DNA from: Calcarisporiella thermophila CBS 279.70 | Taxonomy: Eukaryota > Calcarisporiellomycota | NCBI RefSeq assembly: GCF_041956535.1 | Contig: NW_027192194.1 | Location: forward strand, 155,444-219,443 | Direction of reading: 5' to 3' | DNA: 64,000 nucleotides | Shown here: piece by piece, positions 35,957 through 47,026 of the stretch | Numbering within the stretch: position 1 is the stretch's first letter | Layout of the letters: the number at the start of each line of letters is the position of its first letter | Program-made: the position numbers and the translations under genes | The notes under the pieces: generated by a model | Told to the model about the DNA's origin: nothing | The model's database searches: none | What the model saw: the letters and a program-made list of their open reading frames with translations, nothing else

Positions 35957-38900
35957 ATGTTCAGCTTTGCGGGCATTTCAAAACATCAAGATGAGGATGG
36001 CCTTTCACCCTGCGATGATAAGATCTGGGATCTGTTTCGGCGCAATCCGATGGTAGGATTACAGTCGAAAAATCTGAACTCATCTGGCCATTCAAATTGT
36101 TACCATTATAGGAGGGGTCGGGGTTAACAAAATGGTATCAAGAGGAATACATTGAAGAAAAGTTTAAAGTGGGAATATACTCCCATGTTGGCACAATCCT
36201 TGATCCTGGTTTAAGCGACAATGCTTCTCTGACGGAAAGTTCAACGGTGGTAGAAGAACCCCCAGCTCCAGTCGAAGAGGAGGAAGATATATGGAAGAGA
36301 GCTTTTAGTGATCCTGAAAATGAAAAGGTATCTGGCACTGAGTAGTATTGCTTCTCCCTTTCTCCTTTGCAATATTGACTTTTACTTCAATGTCAGGCGA
36401 AAAATTTGAGCTGGGAGAGTCTAGGGAGGAATAAGAATAGTTCTCACGGTAGAATACCCAACGGTGAATTAATACCGTCACCTTATCTGACAGAAGCAAA
36501 CACAGAAGTTTATGAATCTGTATTCTACAAGTAAGCCTATTCTACGACTAATGATGGGTTTTGACTAAATGTTGAAAAATGGCAGATATTTCCGGCATTG
36601 TTTTCGTTCGGAGACTGAGCTACTCTCAATATCCTACGAAACCTTATTCGATGTAAGTAGAAACCCGTCAGGCTAACGGCCTCAATTACTCACTCTACTT
36701 TTAAACAATGGCTAGTCGATTGTCAAGATGATGCTCGGGACGTCTTCAGACATATTCGATTATGATAACGAAAGGTCAAAATTTGTAATAACTCTTTCTA
36801 AAGTACGGATAAAAAGTTGCAGTTCCAAAAGTCTAAGTAGGTTAGTTGCCCTTTGTTATTGTTTATCTTGCTTCTTTGTTCGAAAGCTTATTTTAATATT
36901 TATTTGTGTCATTAGAGTATTAGAGAGATTTTTGTGCTGTGGAACTTATTTCAGGAGGCTAGAAAGGGTTGCCAAAGATTGTATAAACAACCCAAGGTAG
37001 TTTTTCAATCTCATGGTGGGATAATAGTGACTTAAGTGGGATCTTTTCTCTTAACTCTTTAGGTTATTTGGATTGACTGGGGTTGCTTTTGGTCAGGCAC
37101 TCCTTTCATATATTATATTCTGTCAAACCACGATCTCGCAATTAGTACAAACCAGCGGGCAGCAAAAGTCTATGACCATCCTTGAACTATATCATTTGAT
37201 GGAGGGGGTATCCTTTATCCTAGAGAAACTTGCCGAACTGAGCTATTGTGTATGTACAAGCTGGATTATGCATTTCGACGATTTACCAGGGGGTACTTAC
37301 AGGCTTGGATTTTATTTTGCAGGAGGAACCAAGTTCGCGGGCTAAACAGTTGAAGGCTCAACAGAGTTCCCAATACGAAGCAATGGGATTTTTTGTTCCC
37401 AGAGGCGTCTATTTGCTCGGCACCCTTTATGAAGAAGCCTCTTTCTTGGATTTTAACACATCCGAATCCTGTTCATTACTCGGTCTTTACCGTAGCGTGC
37501 TCTTAGTGCTACTTGATCGTGCTAGCTCACCTTACCTCAATATGCTTAACTTCTGGCTTGGACTAGAAGACGTGTCGAATACTGGAGGTTTTTGTGTCAA
37601 CAGCTCGGCTGATTCAATCCTGAGCCATTTAGACCCTTATGAGGAATTTTTCATAACAAACACGGATGGAGAGACGAGCTTTCTGCAGAGGGATGGCGAT
37701 GGTTTTTGGGAAGATGGATTTCAAGTAGGTTTAATCTGTTACAAGGCACCGGTTTCTCTTCGACTAACCTACTTTCTTTTCAATAGCTCAATTCATCCTC
37801 GCCTCCTCCCCAATTTATTGGTAAATCGCTTGCAAGGGATATTTTGGAAGCGGGAAAGTCACTTTGGTTACTCCGCCAATGCCGTCCAGACCACCCACTA
37901 GCGAAAGTTTCAAATTTTGCTGAGTACTCCAAGCTTGTTGGTGTCAAATGGGCCATGACCAAAGGAGACATCGAAAAGTATTTAGATTTTCAGATCTTTC
38001 GCATGGATCCGTGGTAATTTTTCTAAACAATCATTTTTATCTCTCCTAGCTTGCATTCTGCATTACAAGATTATATTGCAATCGTCATCTCTGCTATTCG
38101 ACAGCGAAATATCAGAATATTCCGTCGTGCAACACTCGATATTCCTCTCACTGAAAATGATGCTGTATGTAATTATATCTATTTTGCCCTGCCTTAGTTT
38201 GTTAACTTTTCTGATACTAACTCATTAAATTTAAAGGATGGCATTGAGGAATACTCGTTTGAGAATAAAATTGGCCTGAAACCAGGAGAGCCTAGTACAA
38301 ATGCTCGAGAGGAAATAGTCGAACCATCCGAGGAGATTAAAGACGTCTCCCAAATCCAGCAAGACGTCTGCAATAAATTCGCTTTTATTTCATTTGCCAA
38401 GCATACCCCCTATCTTTTCTTTTCCGACACGGCACCAAACGATGCTGGCTCTCTTTCATCCTTCATATCCCGCCTTCAGGAAGCATCACAAAATCCACTC
38501 TCACCTGACCTTGCACCCGATGGCTATATTCCCCCTCTAGATCTCCTCGCATCCCTCTCTATACGACACACCCTCTCAATACACTATCGCCTAATCAACA
38601 CTGCAACCCTTTCGCTCTTCTTTCACGACTTGGGCTTACGGTCCTATATGTTGCCTTTAAGGTGGTTTATGTTGATGGGTGACGGAGCTTTCGTGCGAAA
38701 AGTAGACGAGGCCCTCTTTTATGATGGGATAGAGATGGAGGACCGAGCTGATTATGCACGCGTTGTGAAGCAAAAGTTTGCTGCTCCTGGGCTTAATGCC
38801 ACCGTTAGCTATTCGCTGGAAGGGAGAAACTCCATGGCGAGAAATACATTTTTTGCATCCCTGAATAACGCACTCTTCGAGCCCATCGCGACTAGGCAGG

Positions 38901-40026
38901 CAGTGGAACCACATCTGGTTAAGGAGACTGCAGTGAAAGGGCTGGATGAAATAATCTCATTTGGAATGCAGAAAGAGCATGAGCGCCAATCCAACCCCAA
39001 CTGTAAGTTGCTCTCTGACTTCATTTTCTCGATGTCTCCTTCTAAATTTCTATACATATCATAGCCATGCATGCACTCGACTTCCTTTATCTGAAATATG
39101 ATCCTCCCTATCCCTTGAACGTAATCATCACGCCGAATATCTTGGGGAAATACAACCGCCTGTTTGCATTTCTACTACGCCTACGGAGAATGGAAGCGGT
39201 GACACGACACACTTACCGCCTTATCTCTTTTCCACGCAGGCGGGCCAACAGTCCATACCCGCCCATACCAGCTGTGTTCCTCCGGTTCCAATTTGAGGCA
39301 CGGCAGTTTGTGAACGCATTTTCGGGATACACTATGGAGGTGGCCATAGGCGCGACATGGCATTCGTTTGAGAAGCGGCTTGACCACATTGCTCGGGAGG
39401 TGTTACTCGAGCTCTCCCCTGCAGAACCCGACTCGCTTGAAGACTGGGAATCGGAAGCGCCCCCTTCGGCCCCGTCCGTCTCAGCTGAACTCGATTCACT
39501 CATCGGTGAGGATCTTCACCGCGAGGGGGTACGCGACCTAGAGTCGCTTCGCACCTACCACGAGCTCATAGTTGACCGCATGCTTTCACATTGTCTTCTC
39601 AAGAAACGCTACGAGCCAGTCATGAAAATCATTCATGGCGTATTCTCAGTAATTCTGGAATTTGCAAACGAAGCTCGGAAACACCACTCTCACTTGTATG
39701 AAGAGGGAGAGGAGCCGGGAGCTGAGAATAGTTGCGAGTGCTTCGGCCGGGTCGAGGAGCTCTATTGTAGCTTTAAACGGTACGTGGGAATATTGGTGAA
39801 GATCCTTATTGATTGGGGTGCTAAGGGCGCAGACACCCAATTGTCACATACTCCTACTGTAAGAGAGCGACTGGGGACCGGGGCAGAGAGTTCTGACCGG
39901 AATTACCATCGACGGATCGATATTATCCAGTCAGCAACCGGTAAAGGTGGTTTCTTACGGCTACTGTTGATGCGGTTAGATATGAATGGATTTTACACTG
40001 ACACCTGGAAATCTCAATCAAGATAA
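35957..40026 (+). CDS. Gamma-tubulin complex component, GCP5/GCP6-like
   Basis: Large Spc97/Spc98-family protein (more than 1,000 residues) in a dozen or more exons; the outer limits are the ATG at 35957 (MFSFAGISKHQDEDGLSPCD) and the TAA at 40024. The N-terminal GRIP1 region contains GFFVPRGVYLLGTLYEEASF and LARDILEAGKSLWLLRQCRP, the latter close to the LLR-C-PDHPL pattern of GCP5/GCP6 proteins. The C-terminal GRIP2 region contains ALDFLYLKYDPPYPLNVIIT and NILGKYNRLFAFLLRLRRME, which contacts gamma-tubulin in this family, and the end reads LLLMRLDMNGFYTDTW. It would be part of the gamma-tubulin ring complex at the spindle pole body. Assignment to GCP5 versus GCP6 is an inference. Several middle exons are short and their borders were not all verified. 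Confidence 0.85.
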
Positions 40027-40365
40027 ATGTACTCTTATGTTCTTCCCGTTTATTTTTCATTCTTATTCCTGTACCATATTATGCTATCTTGTCTATCGCT
40101 CACCGTTGCATCTCCACGCTATTTTTAATCTAATCTCATCTCTTGAAAATATGGTTACGTTTTACCTTTATCAGAATGAATTTAATGGTGGAGGCCTCCA
40201 GGTACTGGTCATATAAGAAGAGGTACCATAGAATGCCATGGGCTATTTTAATTCAAGACGTATAGCCAAAATTTTGTGACTCGCCAAATGGGAAGGCTGC
40301 GCCCAAGGGGGTTTGTCTTGAAATTTCTTCGTGAAAATAGCTAGCATCCAAAGAGGGTCCACACC
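40027..40365. other. Short intergenic region before CPSF2
   Basis: 339 bases between two genes on the same strand. T-rich just after the gamma-tubulin gene; no motif I can name upstream of CPSF2. Confidence 0.5.
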
Positions 40366-43199
40366 ATGTCTAGTTATATTCGCTTTACACCTCTCTCGGG
40401 CGCTAAGGATGAAAAGCCGCTCTGTTATCTCCTTGAAGTGGACGAGGCGAAAATTCTACTTGATTGCGGGTGGTCGGATGGATTTGATGTCGCGGATCTC
40501 GATGAACTGAAAAAGTACCGTTACCTCTCCTCATTCTGCCTGCCCCATCTTGTTTCTTCTCAACCCTAACGCGCCTCTATTAATGTGAATTTAGATATGC
40601 AAAGGATGTTAATGTGGTTCTGCTATCCCATTCCGATCTCCCTCATCTTGGCGCTCTACCCTATGCCCGAAGCTACTTGGGGCTAAACTGTGCAGTATAT
40701 GCGACGCTACCTACAGCGAATATGGGGAGAATGTGTATGTACGACATGTTCCAATCAAAGACGAATGAGGAGGAATTCACCCTCTTTTCACTGGAGGACG
40801 TGGACAATGCATTCGATCGTATTCAACTTTTGCGATACTCACAACCTGTCGAATTGCAGGGTAAATATTTGTCATTATTTGTTAATATCTGTTTTTAAAC
40901 CTTTTTAACCAAGTTGAATTGTAATGAAATAGGCAATTGTAAAGGTATTATGATCACAGCTTATGCTGCGGGACATACAGTGGGGGGTACTATCTGGAAA
41001 TTGAAGAAAGACACCGACGAGATCGTCTACGCAGTCGATTATAATCATAAGAAGGAGCGACATCTTGATGGCACAGTGATGCTTGTCGGTGGGATGGTGC
41101 ACGACGCACTTAATCGACCGTCCTTACTAATTACAGATGCATTCAATGCTGGAAATATTCACCCTGCAAGAAAGCATCGGGATGCTGCCCTGTTTAGTCA
41201 GTATAGAGCCTCAAGCCATACCGCCACCAAGGATGCTAACACAATTGCGCGTATTATGTAATTATAGGTAGTTTGATGAGCACACTAGAAGAGGGCGGTA
41301 TGGCTCTCCTTCCCACCGATTCGGCGGCTCGCGTTTTGGAGCTTACCTATCTTCTTGATCAACACTGGTCTGCCTACCGTCTCCCATACCCACTCATTCT
41401 TTTGACACACCAAAGCTACCGCACAGCACAATACGCGAAGAGTATGTTGGAATGGATGGGAGAGGCCATCACTAAGCAATTTGGTGCCAGCAGAGAAAAC
41501 CCGTTTGAATTCAAGTAAGTTTTTTTTTCCTGACATACGGCTTCCTTTATTTAGTTAGCGAGCACATATAAAAATACTTGACTATATATTTGGATGTTTG
41601 TGTGTTTGTGTGGGAATTCGAGATGAAAAATGATGGAGCACGGATACTCTAACTCTTCCATCTTGTCTCTTTTTTCCAACTAATTAGATATCTCCGCCTA
41701 TGTCACCAACTTGAAGATCTGGCAAAATACCCCGGCCCCAAGGTTGTGCTAGCCTCCAACCTTTCTCTAGATACTGGATACGCGCGAAATCTCCTCGCCG
41801 AATGGTCGGCGGATCCACGCAATATTCTTATACTCACTAACCGTGGTCCGCCAGACTCCCTTGCTCGCCACCTCTTCCACGCCTGGGAAGAGGCTTCCAT
41901 GGCGACTGATGCGCAAGTCATCAACTCCGCCGTGCCGCTCAACACCCAGGTGCAGATTACTATGAAGCGGAGGTTACCGCTACAAGGCGCAGAGTTGGCG
42001 GAATGGAATGAACGGGAGCGCGAAAAGCGGGAGAGGGAGGCGCAACAATTCCTCATGCTGGCGCGTAATCGCAATATCATGGAAAAAGAGGAGTCGGATT
42101 CGGACGACTCCGATGCCGACATAGACGACGCGGAAATGGCCGATATGCTTGCCTTTCGGTTCGATGTCTATCTGAAGGATGCGACCAAGAGCGGGGGGTT
42201 CTTCAAGCAAACGCAGAGCTATCGCATGTTCCCGTATGTGGAGCGAAGAAAGAAATTCGACGAGTACGGGGAGGCGATTGTGCCGGACCACTACATGAGA
42301 GGTACAAATCTGGACGGAACCCAGTTCGACCAGTTTGCCGACGCAAAGCGTAAACAAGTGAGCATTGGTGTAGAGTGTGTTGGGGGGGAGAGCATTCTGG
42401 AACTAAAGCTTCTTTTCATGGTAGGAGGGCCGAGAGGGCGAGCGAAGAGAGGATACACGAGCCGCTCCAGAAGAAGTGCCCTCCAAGTACGTAACAGAGG
42501 AGCTGGATTTACACGTCATGTGTCGTGTACAGTACATTGACTTGGAAGGGCTTTCAGACGGGCGATCGGTGAAAACCATTTTGCAACAAGTCGCTCCCAA
42601 AAAACTAGTAATGTTTTCGCTTTTGGCATTGCATTTTTATTCTTTTCATTTCGTAATAATGAGTTAATCGGTAAATTGTTTGTGTACAGATCCTTGTGCA
42701 TGGAGAGGAGAAGGCGATGGAGGAATTGGGCAAGGCTGTCCTCGGGATGGATCAAATGACCCGCGAGCTCTATACGCCCTCCACCGGAGAGACCTTGAAC
42801 GTGTCCGCAGCAACCAACATCTTCCAGCTCAAACTTACCGATGCCCTTGCCAGCTCACTTTCGCTTCATCGCCTAGGCGATTACGAGCTGGCCTACATCT
42901 CGGGCCAGGTCCACTTCCCTCCCGATTCCACCACGCCAGTGTTAGATCTGCCCTCTGCGGAGAACCAGGCACGGTGGCATCCGCCCGTGCTGGTGGGCGA
43001 TCTGCGGCTGTCCGACTTAAAGAGCATTCTGCAATCTCATGGCGTGCAGGCCGAATTCAAAGGCCAAGGAGTGCTGGTGTGCAATGAGAGGGTGAGTGTC
43101 AGAAAGACGGCTGCTGGAGAGCTGCTGGTGGAGGGGGCGGTGAGCGAGGATTACTATCTGGTGCGATCTCTGATTTACAAACAGCATGCCATACTCTGA
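40366..43199 (+). CDS. CFT2: Cleavage and polyadenylation specificity factor subunit 2 (CPSF100/Cft2)
   Basis: Non-catalytic metallo-beta-lactamase/beta-CASP subunit of the mRNA 3'-end cleavage machinery. At least eight exons; the first is 40366-40514, the stop is TGA at 43197. The lactamase domain starts [20 protein letters not shown] and has [20 protein letters not shown]. In CPSF73 the equivalent site is the metal-binding HxHxDH; here it reads HSDLPH, lacking ligands, as in other CPSF100 proteins. Further blocks are [37 protein letters not shown], beta-[24 protein letters not shown] and [20 protein letters not shown], an acidic [14 protein letters not shown] insert, then [20 protein letters not shown]. 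The C-terminal domain ([20 protein letters not shown]) is the one that pairs with CPSF73. Expected in the nucleus. Confidence 0.94.
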
Positions 43200-44198
43200 C
43201 CCAATTGGAAGTCGGAGCCTAATAGGGGGACGATAGATTTTTTTTTCTTATCATTCGATATTGCGTTATCTCTTTTTTACACTTGTAAATAGACCATGAA
43301 AAGAGGGATACGATCTTTGTTGACGTTTTGGTTGTTATTATTCTCGCCTTTGCTTATACAATAAAAACTATTACGGAACAAATATCAAAAGAGGGGCCTT
43401 TGCCATAGAGAAGGTTGGGGGGGCGCGAGGTCGAGCAGAGGCTAGACTCGTGGCTGATTCACCCGAGCTCGTAACTGGCTCCACTGCTTGCCGGTCAGTT
43501 TTCGAACAATCTTCTCCACCCGGTAGAGGCGCCGGTCTAGCTCGACTAGATAGTGCCACTCACGGAGTTCCTTGTAGCGTCCTGCTGCTCGCCGTCGGGC
43601 ACAGTGGCATCGAGTCACGGACGGCATGGGGGGGGGTTAGAGGGAGTGGGGAGGGGAGGAGAGGTGCAGACTACCTGAGGAACAAAACAAGAAAGAAAAA
43701 AAAGGCTTGCACCCGATAACGGACGATGGTCATATATATTATCCCAGCATGACTTAATAATGCACATTCCAATTTAAGATTCTCCTCGGCTCATCTTTAA
43801 ATCCGCCCTCCCATCATTCATCATCGGGTAAAAATTTCATAAGGCCGAATTGTTTCTATCGGAGAAAACTTAGGTTCACATGGACGGCCAGCTAACGGTG
43901 AGCCGACGAACACCAAGTGTCCTAACCCCGAGGTTTTCCGCTTTACTGACCAGCTCGCGCCTCTGTTTCTGAAGTCAAAGACAAGAGAATCATGTAGGGG
44001 CAAACGCTCCGGCGCCCTTTCTCCCACTGCTGATCTACTTTGCCACCTCGAATTCCTTCGGATAATTCTTAAGAGGTACGATAAGAGGTTTGAAACTTGC
44101 CCTCATTTTGGTAATTATGCCAGTCTAAATTATCCATTCCATACCTACCCTTTACTGATCTCAATCGCCCGCCTCCCCCCCTCTCTCTCCTGACCATC
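43200..44198. other. Intergenic region between CPSF2 and POLD4, with one small minus-strand frame
   Basis: Apart from the doubtful 61-codon frame at 43442-43627, I see no gene. A G-rich run around 43624-43635 and an AT-rich promoter-like part before POLD4 are the only local features. Confidence 0.45.
43442..43627 (-). CDS. Possible small protein or 3' exon (61 codons), unrecognised
   Basis: Open frame MPSVTRCHCARRRAAGRYKE to RVNQPRV with a helical, charged middle (LVELDRRLYRVEKIVRKLTG) that looks coding in composition. There is a CCTCAG acceptor-like site at about 43678 upstream, so it might be the last exon of a gene whose earlier exons I could not find in 43680-44198. No known family recognised; could equally be chance. 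Confidence 0.3.
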   Translation of the reverse strand: MPSVTRCHCARRRAAGRYKELREWHYLVELDRRLYRVEKIVRKLTGKQWSQLRARVNQPRV

Positions 44199-44942
44199 AT
44201 GTCCGCCAAAAGACGCGCAAAATCGGCCTCCTCTTCCTCCTCCTCCTCCTCTAGATCGCAGCCTCGGCTCACCGAATCGGCCTTTAAATCCACAGCCAAA
44301 CGAAAACATGAGGTGAAAAAATCCATCGTGCAATCTGCACCCCGCGTGTCGAAGAAGCCGCAGGCCGGCGAGGAAGCAATTCCCTATGTGTCATCATCCG
44401 ATGGCGAGGATGATGCCAAAGAGTTTTATCGGAAGGCGCAGGAACGGATGGAAAGTAAGTTAGTGCAGTGTTCTTTATTTTTTATCTTTCTCTATGCAAT
44501 GCTTGTGCTCTTTCCCCATAATTATCTTCAATGCTCCGCCACTCCGCTTCACCCACGCTCCTCCAAAGCAATCCTAGCATGTTCCAGACTCCCCGCATTA
44601 CCCATTTCATTTTCACCTTGTCGTTCCCCCTTCTCCCCTCCCTTTCTGATCATTGCTAGCCACATCCAATCACAAAGTTACTAATATGGATTCTCACCTG
44701 TTGCATGGTTTGTTTGCTTAGTCCATCAAGAGGGACTTTCCAACACGGATCGGCTCCTCCGCTCCTTCGACCTCGACTCCACCTATGGGCCTTGCTTGGG
44801 CCTCACCCGCCTCGAACGCTGGGAAAGAGCGAAAAAATATGGCCTTGCGCCACCGGATAAAATCCGGCGCGTTCTCCTTCGGAAAGAGAAGGCAAAAGAC
44901 GAAGAGGCATTGCTTTGTGTGCTTCACGACCAGATTGTGTGA
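44199..44942 (+). CDS. DNA polymerase delta subunit 4 (POLD4/Cdm1)
   Basis: Smallest subunit of replicative DNA polymerase delta, 158 residues, from exons 44199-44454 and 44722-44942 (477 bases, in phase). The N-terminal half is basic and Ser-rich (MSAKRRAKSASSSSSSSSRS), starting with a motif region that in relatives binds PCNA, followed by acidic YVSSSDGEDDAKEFYRKA. The second exon holds the conserved domain: LLRSFDLDSTYGPCLGLTRL, then ERWERAKKYGLAPPDKIRRV, and the end HDQIV. This domain is characteristic of the p12/Cdm1 family, absent from budding yeast but present in fission yeast and animals. The 267-base intron is long for this region. Confidence 0.93.
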
Positions 44943-45607
44943 TAACCTTTTTTTTCATGTTTATTTTTCCCATTCCGACCCCTCAACCCCCGCCTCTGTG
45001 TTTAATTTTTCCCGCTTTGCTGATACTCTCTGTGCTTATTTTGCCTTAATGTTGTTTGTGTGCTATTGTTTTCGTAATCTGTTCTGAATTTCGTGTTGTT
45101 TTCGTTTCTCGTTTCCCAACCGTTTTAGCATGGCCAATTGTCGGCTTAATAAACCTGCCACCAAGAATAAGATTGTATTTTATGTCTCCAATGAAGAAAG
45201 GTAGGCGCGGAGGAAGACAAGGAAAAATGAACATTAGGGAAAGAGAGAGGAAAACGAAACAAGAAACTAGAGCAGCCCTGTTCCCAGGCTATAAATAAGA
45301 TTATGTGAATAGGAAAGAGGGAGGGGAAAAAAAAAACATACAAAATACGAAGACGCTAATAAAAAAAAAACACGAGAAAAATAAGTGATAAACAAGGGAG
45401 AAGAGAGCACATCCATCACGTTGAATATATAAAAAGAAAGAGGGAGGAAAAGGCAAGAATAACAAGAGAATATATATATATTAGAATAGGGATTAAGTTA
45501 GATGAAAGAAAATAACAATAAAAAAAAATAAAAATCAACCGAAAAAAAAAAATGAAGAGAAGGATGATGGAGGTGAGCCAAAAAAAAAAAATAAACGACC
45601 TACATTT
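44943..45607. other. Convergent 3' region between POLD4 and G-alpha
   Basis: 665 bases with no gene. The half nearer G-alpha (45300-45600) is purine-rich with many A runs on the plus strand, hence T-rich on the G-alpha strand, matching a fungal 3' untranslated region or terminator. Confidence 0.5.
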
Positions 45608-47026
45608 TCAAAGAATCCCTGAATCCTTTAGTGCATTCTGTAAGAGAGTTTCCTTCACAGCAGCAAACACGAGCCGAATCTACCAAAGTGAAGAAGCCAA
45701 ATGAGCATTCGATACATAATAAGAGGATGCGTAAAAAAAAAGTACACACATTGGAGGTGTCGGTTGCTGTTGTGAGATGGGGGTATATGTTGAGTCGTGC
45801 CCGGTTGGTCGAGGTGAACCGCCAGGCGATGTACTTGATAGCTTTGGTAATCTCTGGTCCACCTGATATTCAATGTATCGGTAAGAAGGCGGAGAGATTA
45901 GTATCGCTACCGTTTACCACTCTATTTTCCCCATCTGGATTTAAAGCACTCACCATAGTAATCCGGAAAATATCTCTCCAGCGGTACACGCGGTAATTTC
46001 AGTTTGAACAAATCAAACTTGTTCAAGAACAAAATGATGCTAGTCCGTAGGAACCACCGACTGTTGATCACGCTCTCGAAGAGGACCAGGCTCTCCACCA
46101 TGCGATTCTGCGCCGTCTCCTCGAGCAGTGCCTGGTCGTACTCTGAAAGGGCCACACAGAAGATGATCGTAGTCACGGCCTCGAAGCAATGGATCCACTT
46201 TTTGCGCTCGGAGCGCTGTCCTCCGACGTCGAACAGATGGATGCTGAGTTGGCCCATTGCAAAACGCGTCTCGGATATTCCTGTGGATTTTAGACGTGCA
46301 CGGAGGATGTCATCTTGAGTAGGGAGATAGTTGGAAGCGCCGATGCGATGCACCTCATCAAAGAAACTGAGTGCAGCAAGAGAAGAAAGAGTCAATAAAG
46401 GCACCCCTCAAGAAGCGCAACAACGGGAGTACGTACTAAGTCGCCGAATCCATTAGATAGAACTCACTCCCGCGATCCAGAAGTTTCGGAATGACGGGAT
46501 CATGGTAAATGGAATCCACTGCTTTGATGATCTCGCGGGAGAGCCGGAAGTCTGAATCAGATGGTACCTGGAAATCCACAACTAGAGCCGCATAGGCCTG
46601 ACAGAGAAGGCAGTGAGGGGGGGGGTTATTAACAGGCTGCGTGGAAAGCGGGAGACTTACTTTGTTTTCCTCATTTTCCAATTCCATTTCAAATTTTTCG
46701 AGCGTTGTAATGATCACCTGCATGGACTCGATGAGATTTTTGTAAACCGTAGTCCGCCACCACTGTCGCTCCATTTCTGAGTATCCGTTTTGATGTATGA
46801 TCTTCATCTGTTTCACAATAGTCGACTTCCCGGATTCGCCGCTCCCTGGCCATGACACGTTTGAATATTAAAGTAACGTCTCAAATAGAAACAGAAAAGC
46901 AACGGTACCTAGTAATAAGATTTTGCATTCCTTGCTGAATTTACGACTGTCTTCCTCGATCTTTCGATCGATCTCCAGGCTCCTTAGTCGTTGCTCCCTC
47001 TCCTCTGCTGACATGCACAACCCCAT
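45608..47026 (-). CDS. Heterotrimeric G-protein alpha subunit
   Basis: 353 residues, the usual length, from exons 47026-46909, 46845-46661, 46597-46437, 46366-45954, 45862-45750 and 45679-45608 (1062 bases, in phase). The start [11 protein letters not shown] gives Gly2 and Cys4 for myristoyl and palmitoyl anchoring to the plasma membrane. GTPase motifs: P-loop [18 protein letters not shown] (across intron 1), switch [10 protein letters not shown] with Arg and Thr, switch [20 protein letters not shown] with catalytic Gln, NKFDLF, and TTATDTSN in place of the usual TCATDT. The end is LKDSGIL: Ser stands where a pertussis-toxin-sensitive Cys would be at position -4. It should couple seven-helix receptors to cAMP or MAP-kinase signalling; which fungal G-alpha group it belongs to needs a tree. 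Intron 2 carries a 9-base G run (46617-46625). Confidence 0.95.
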
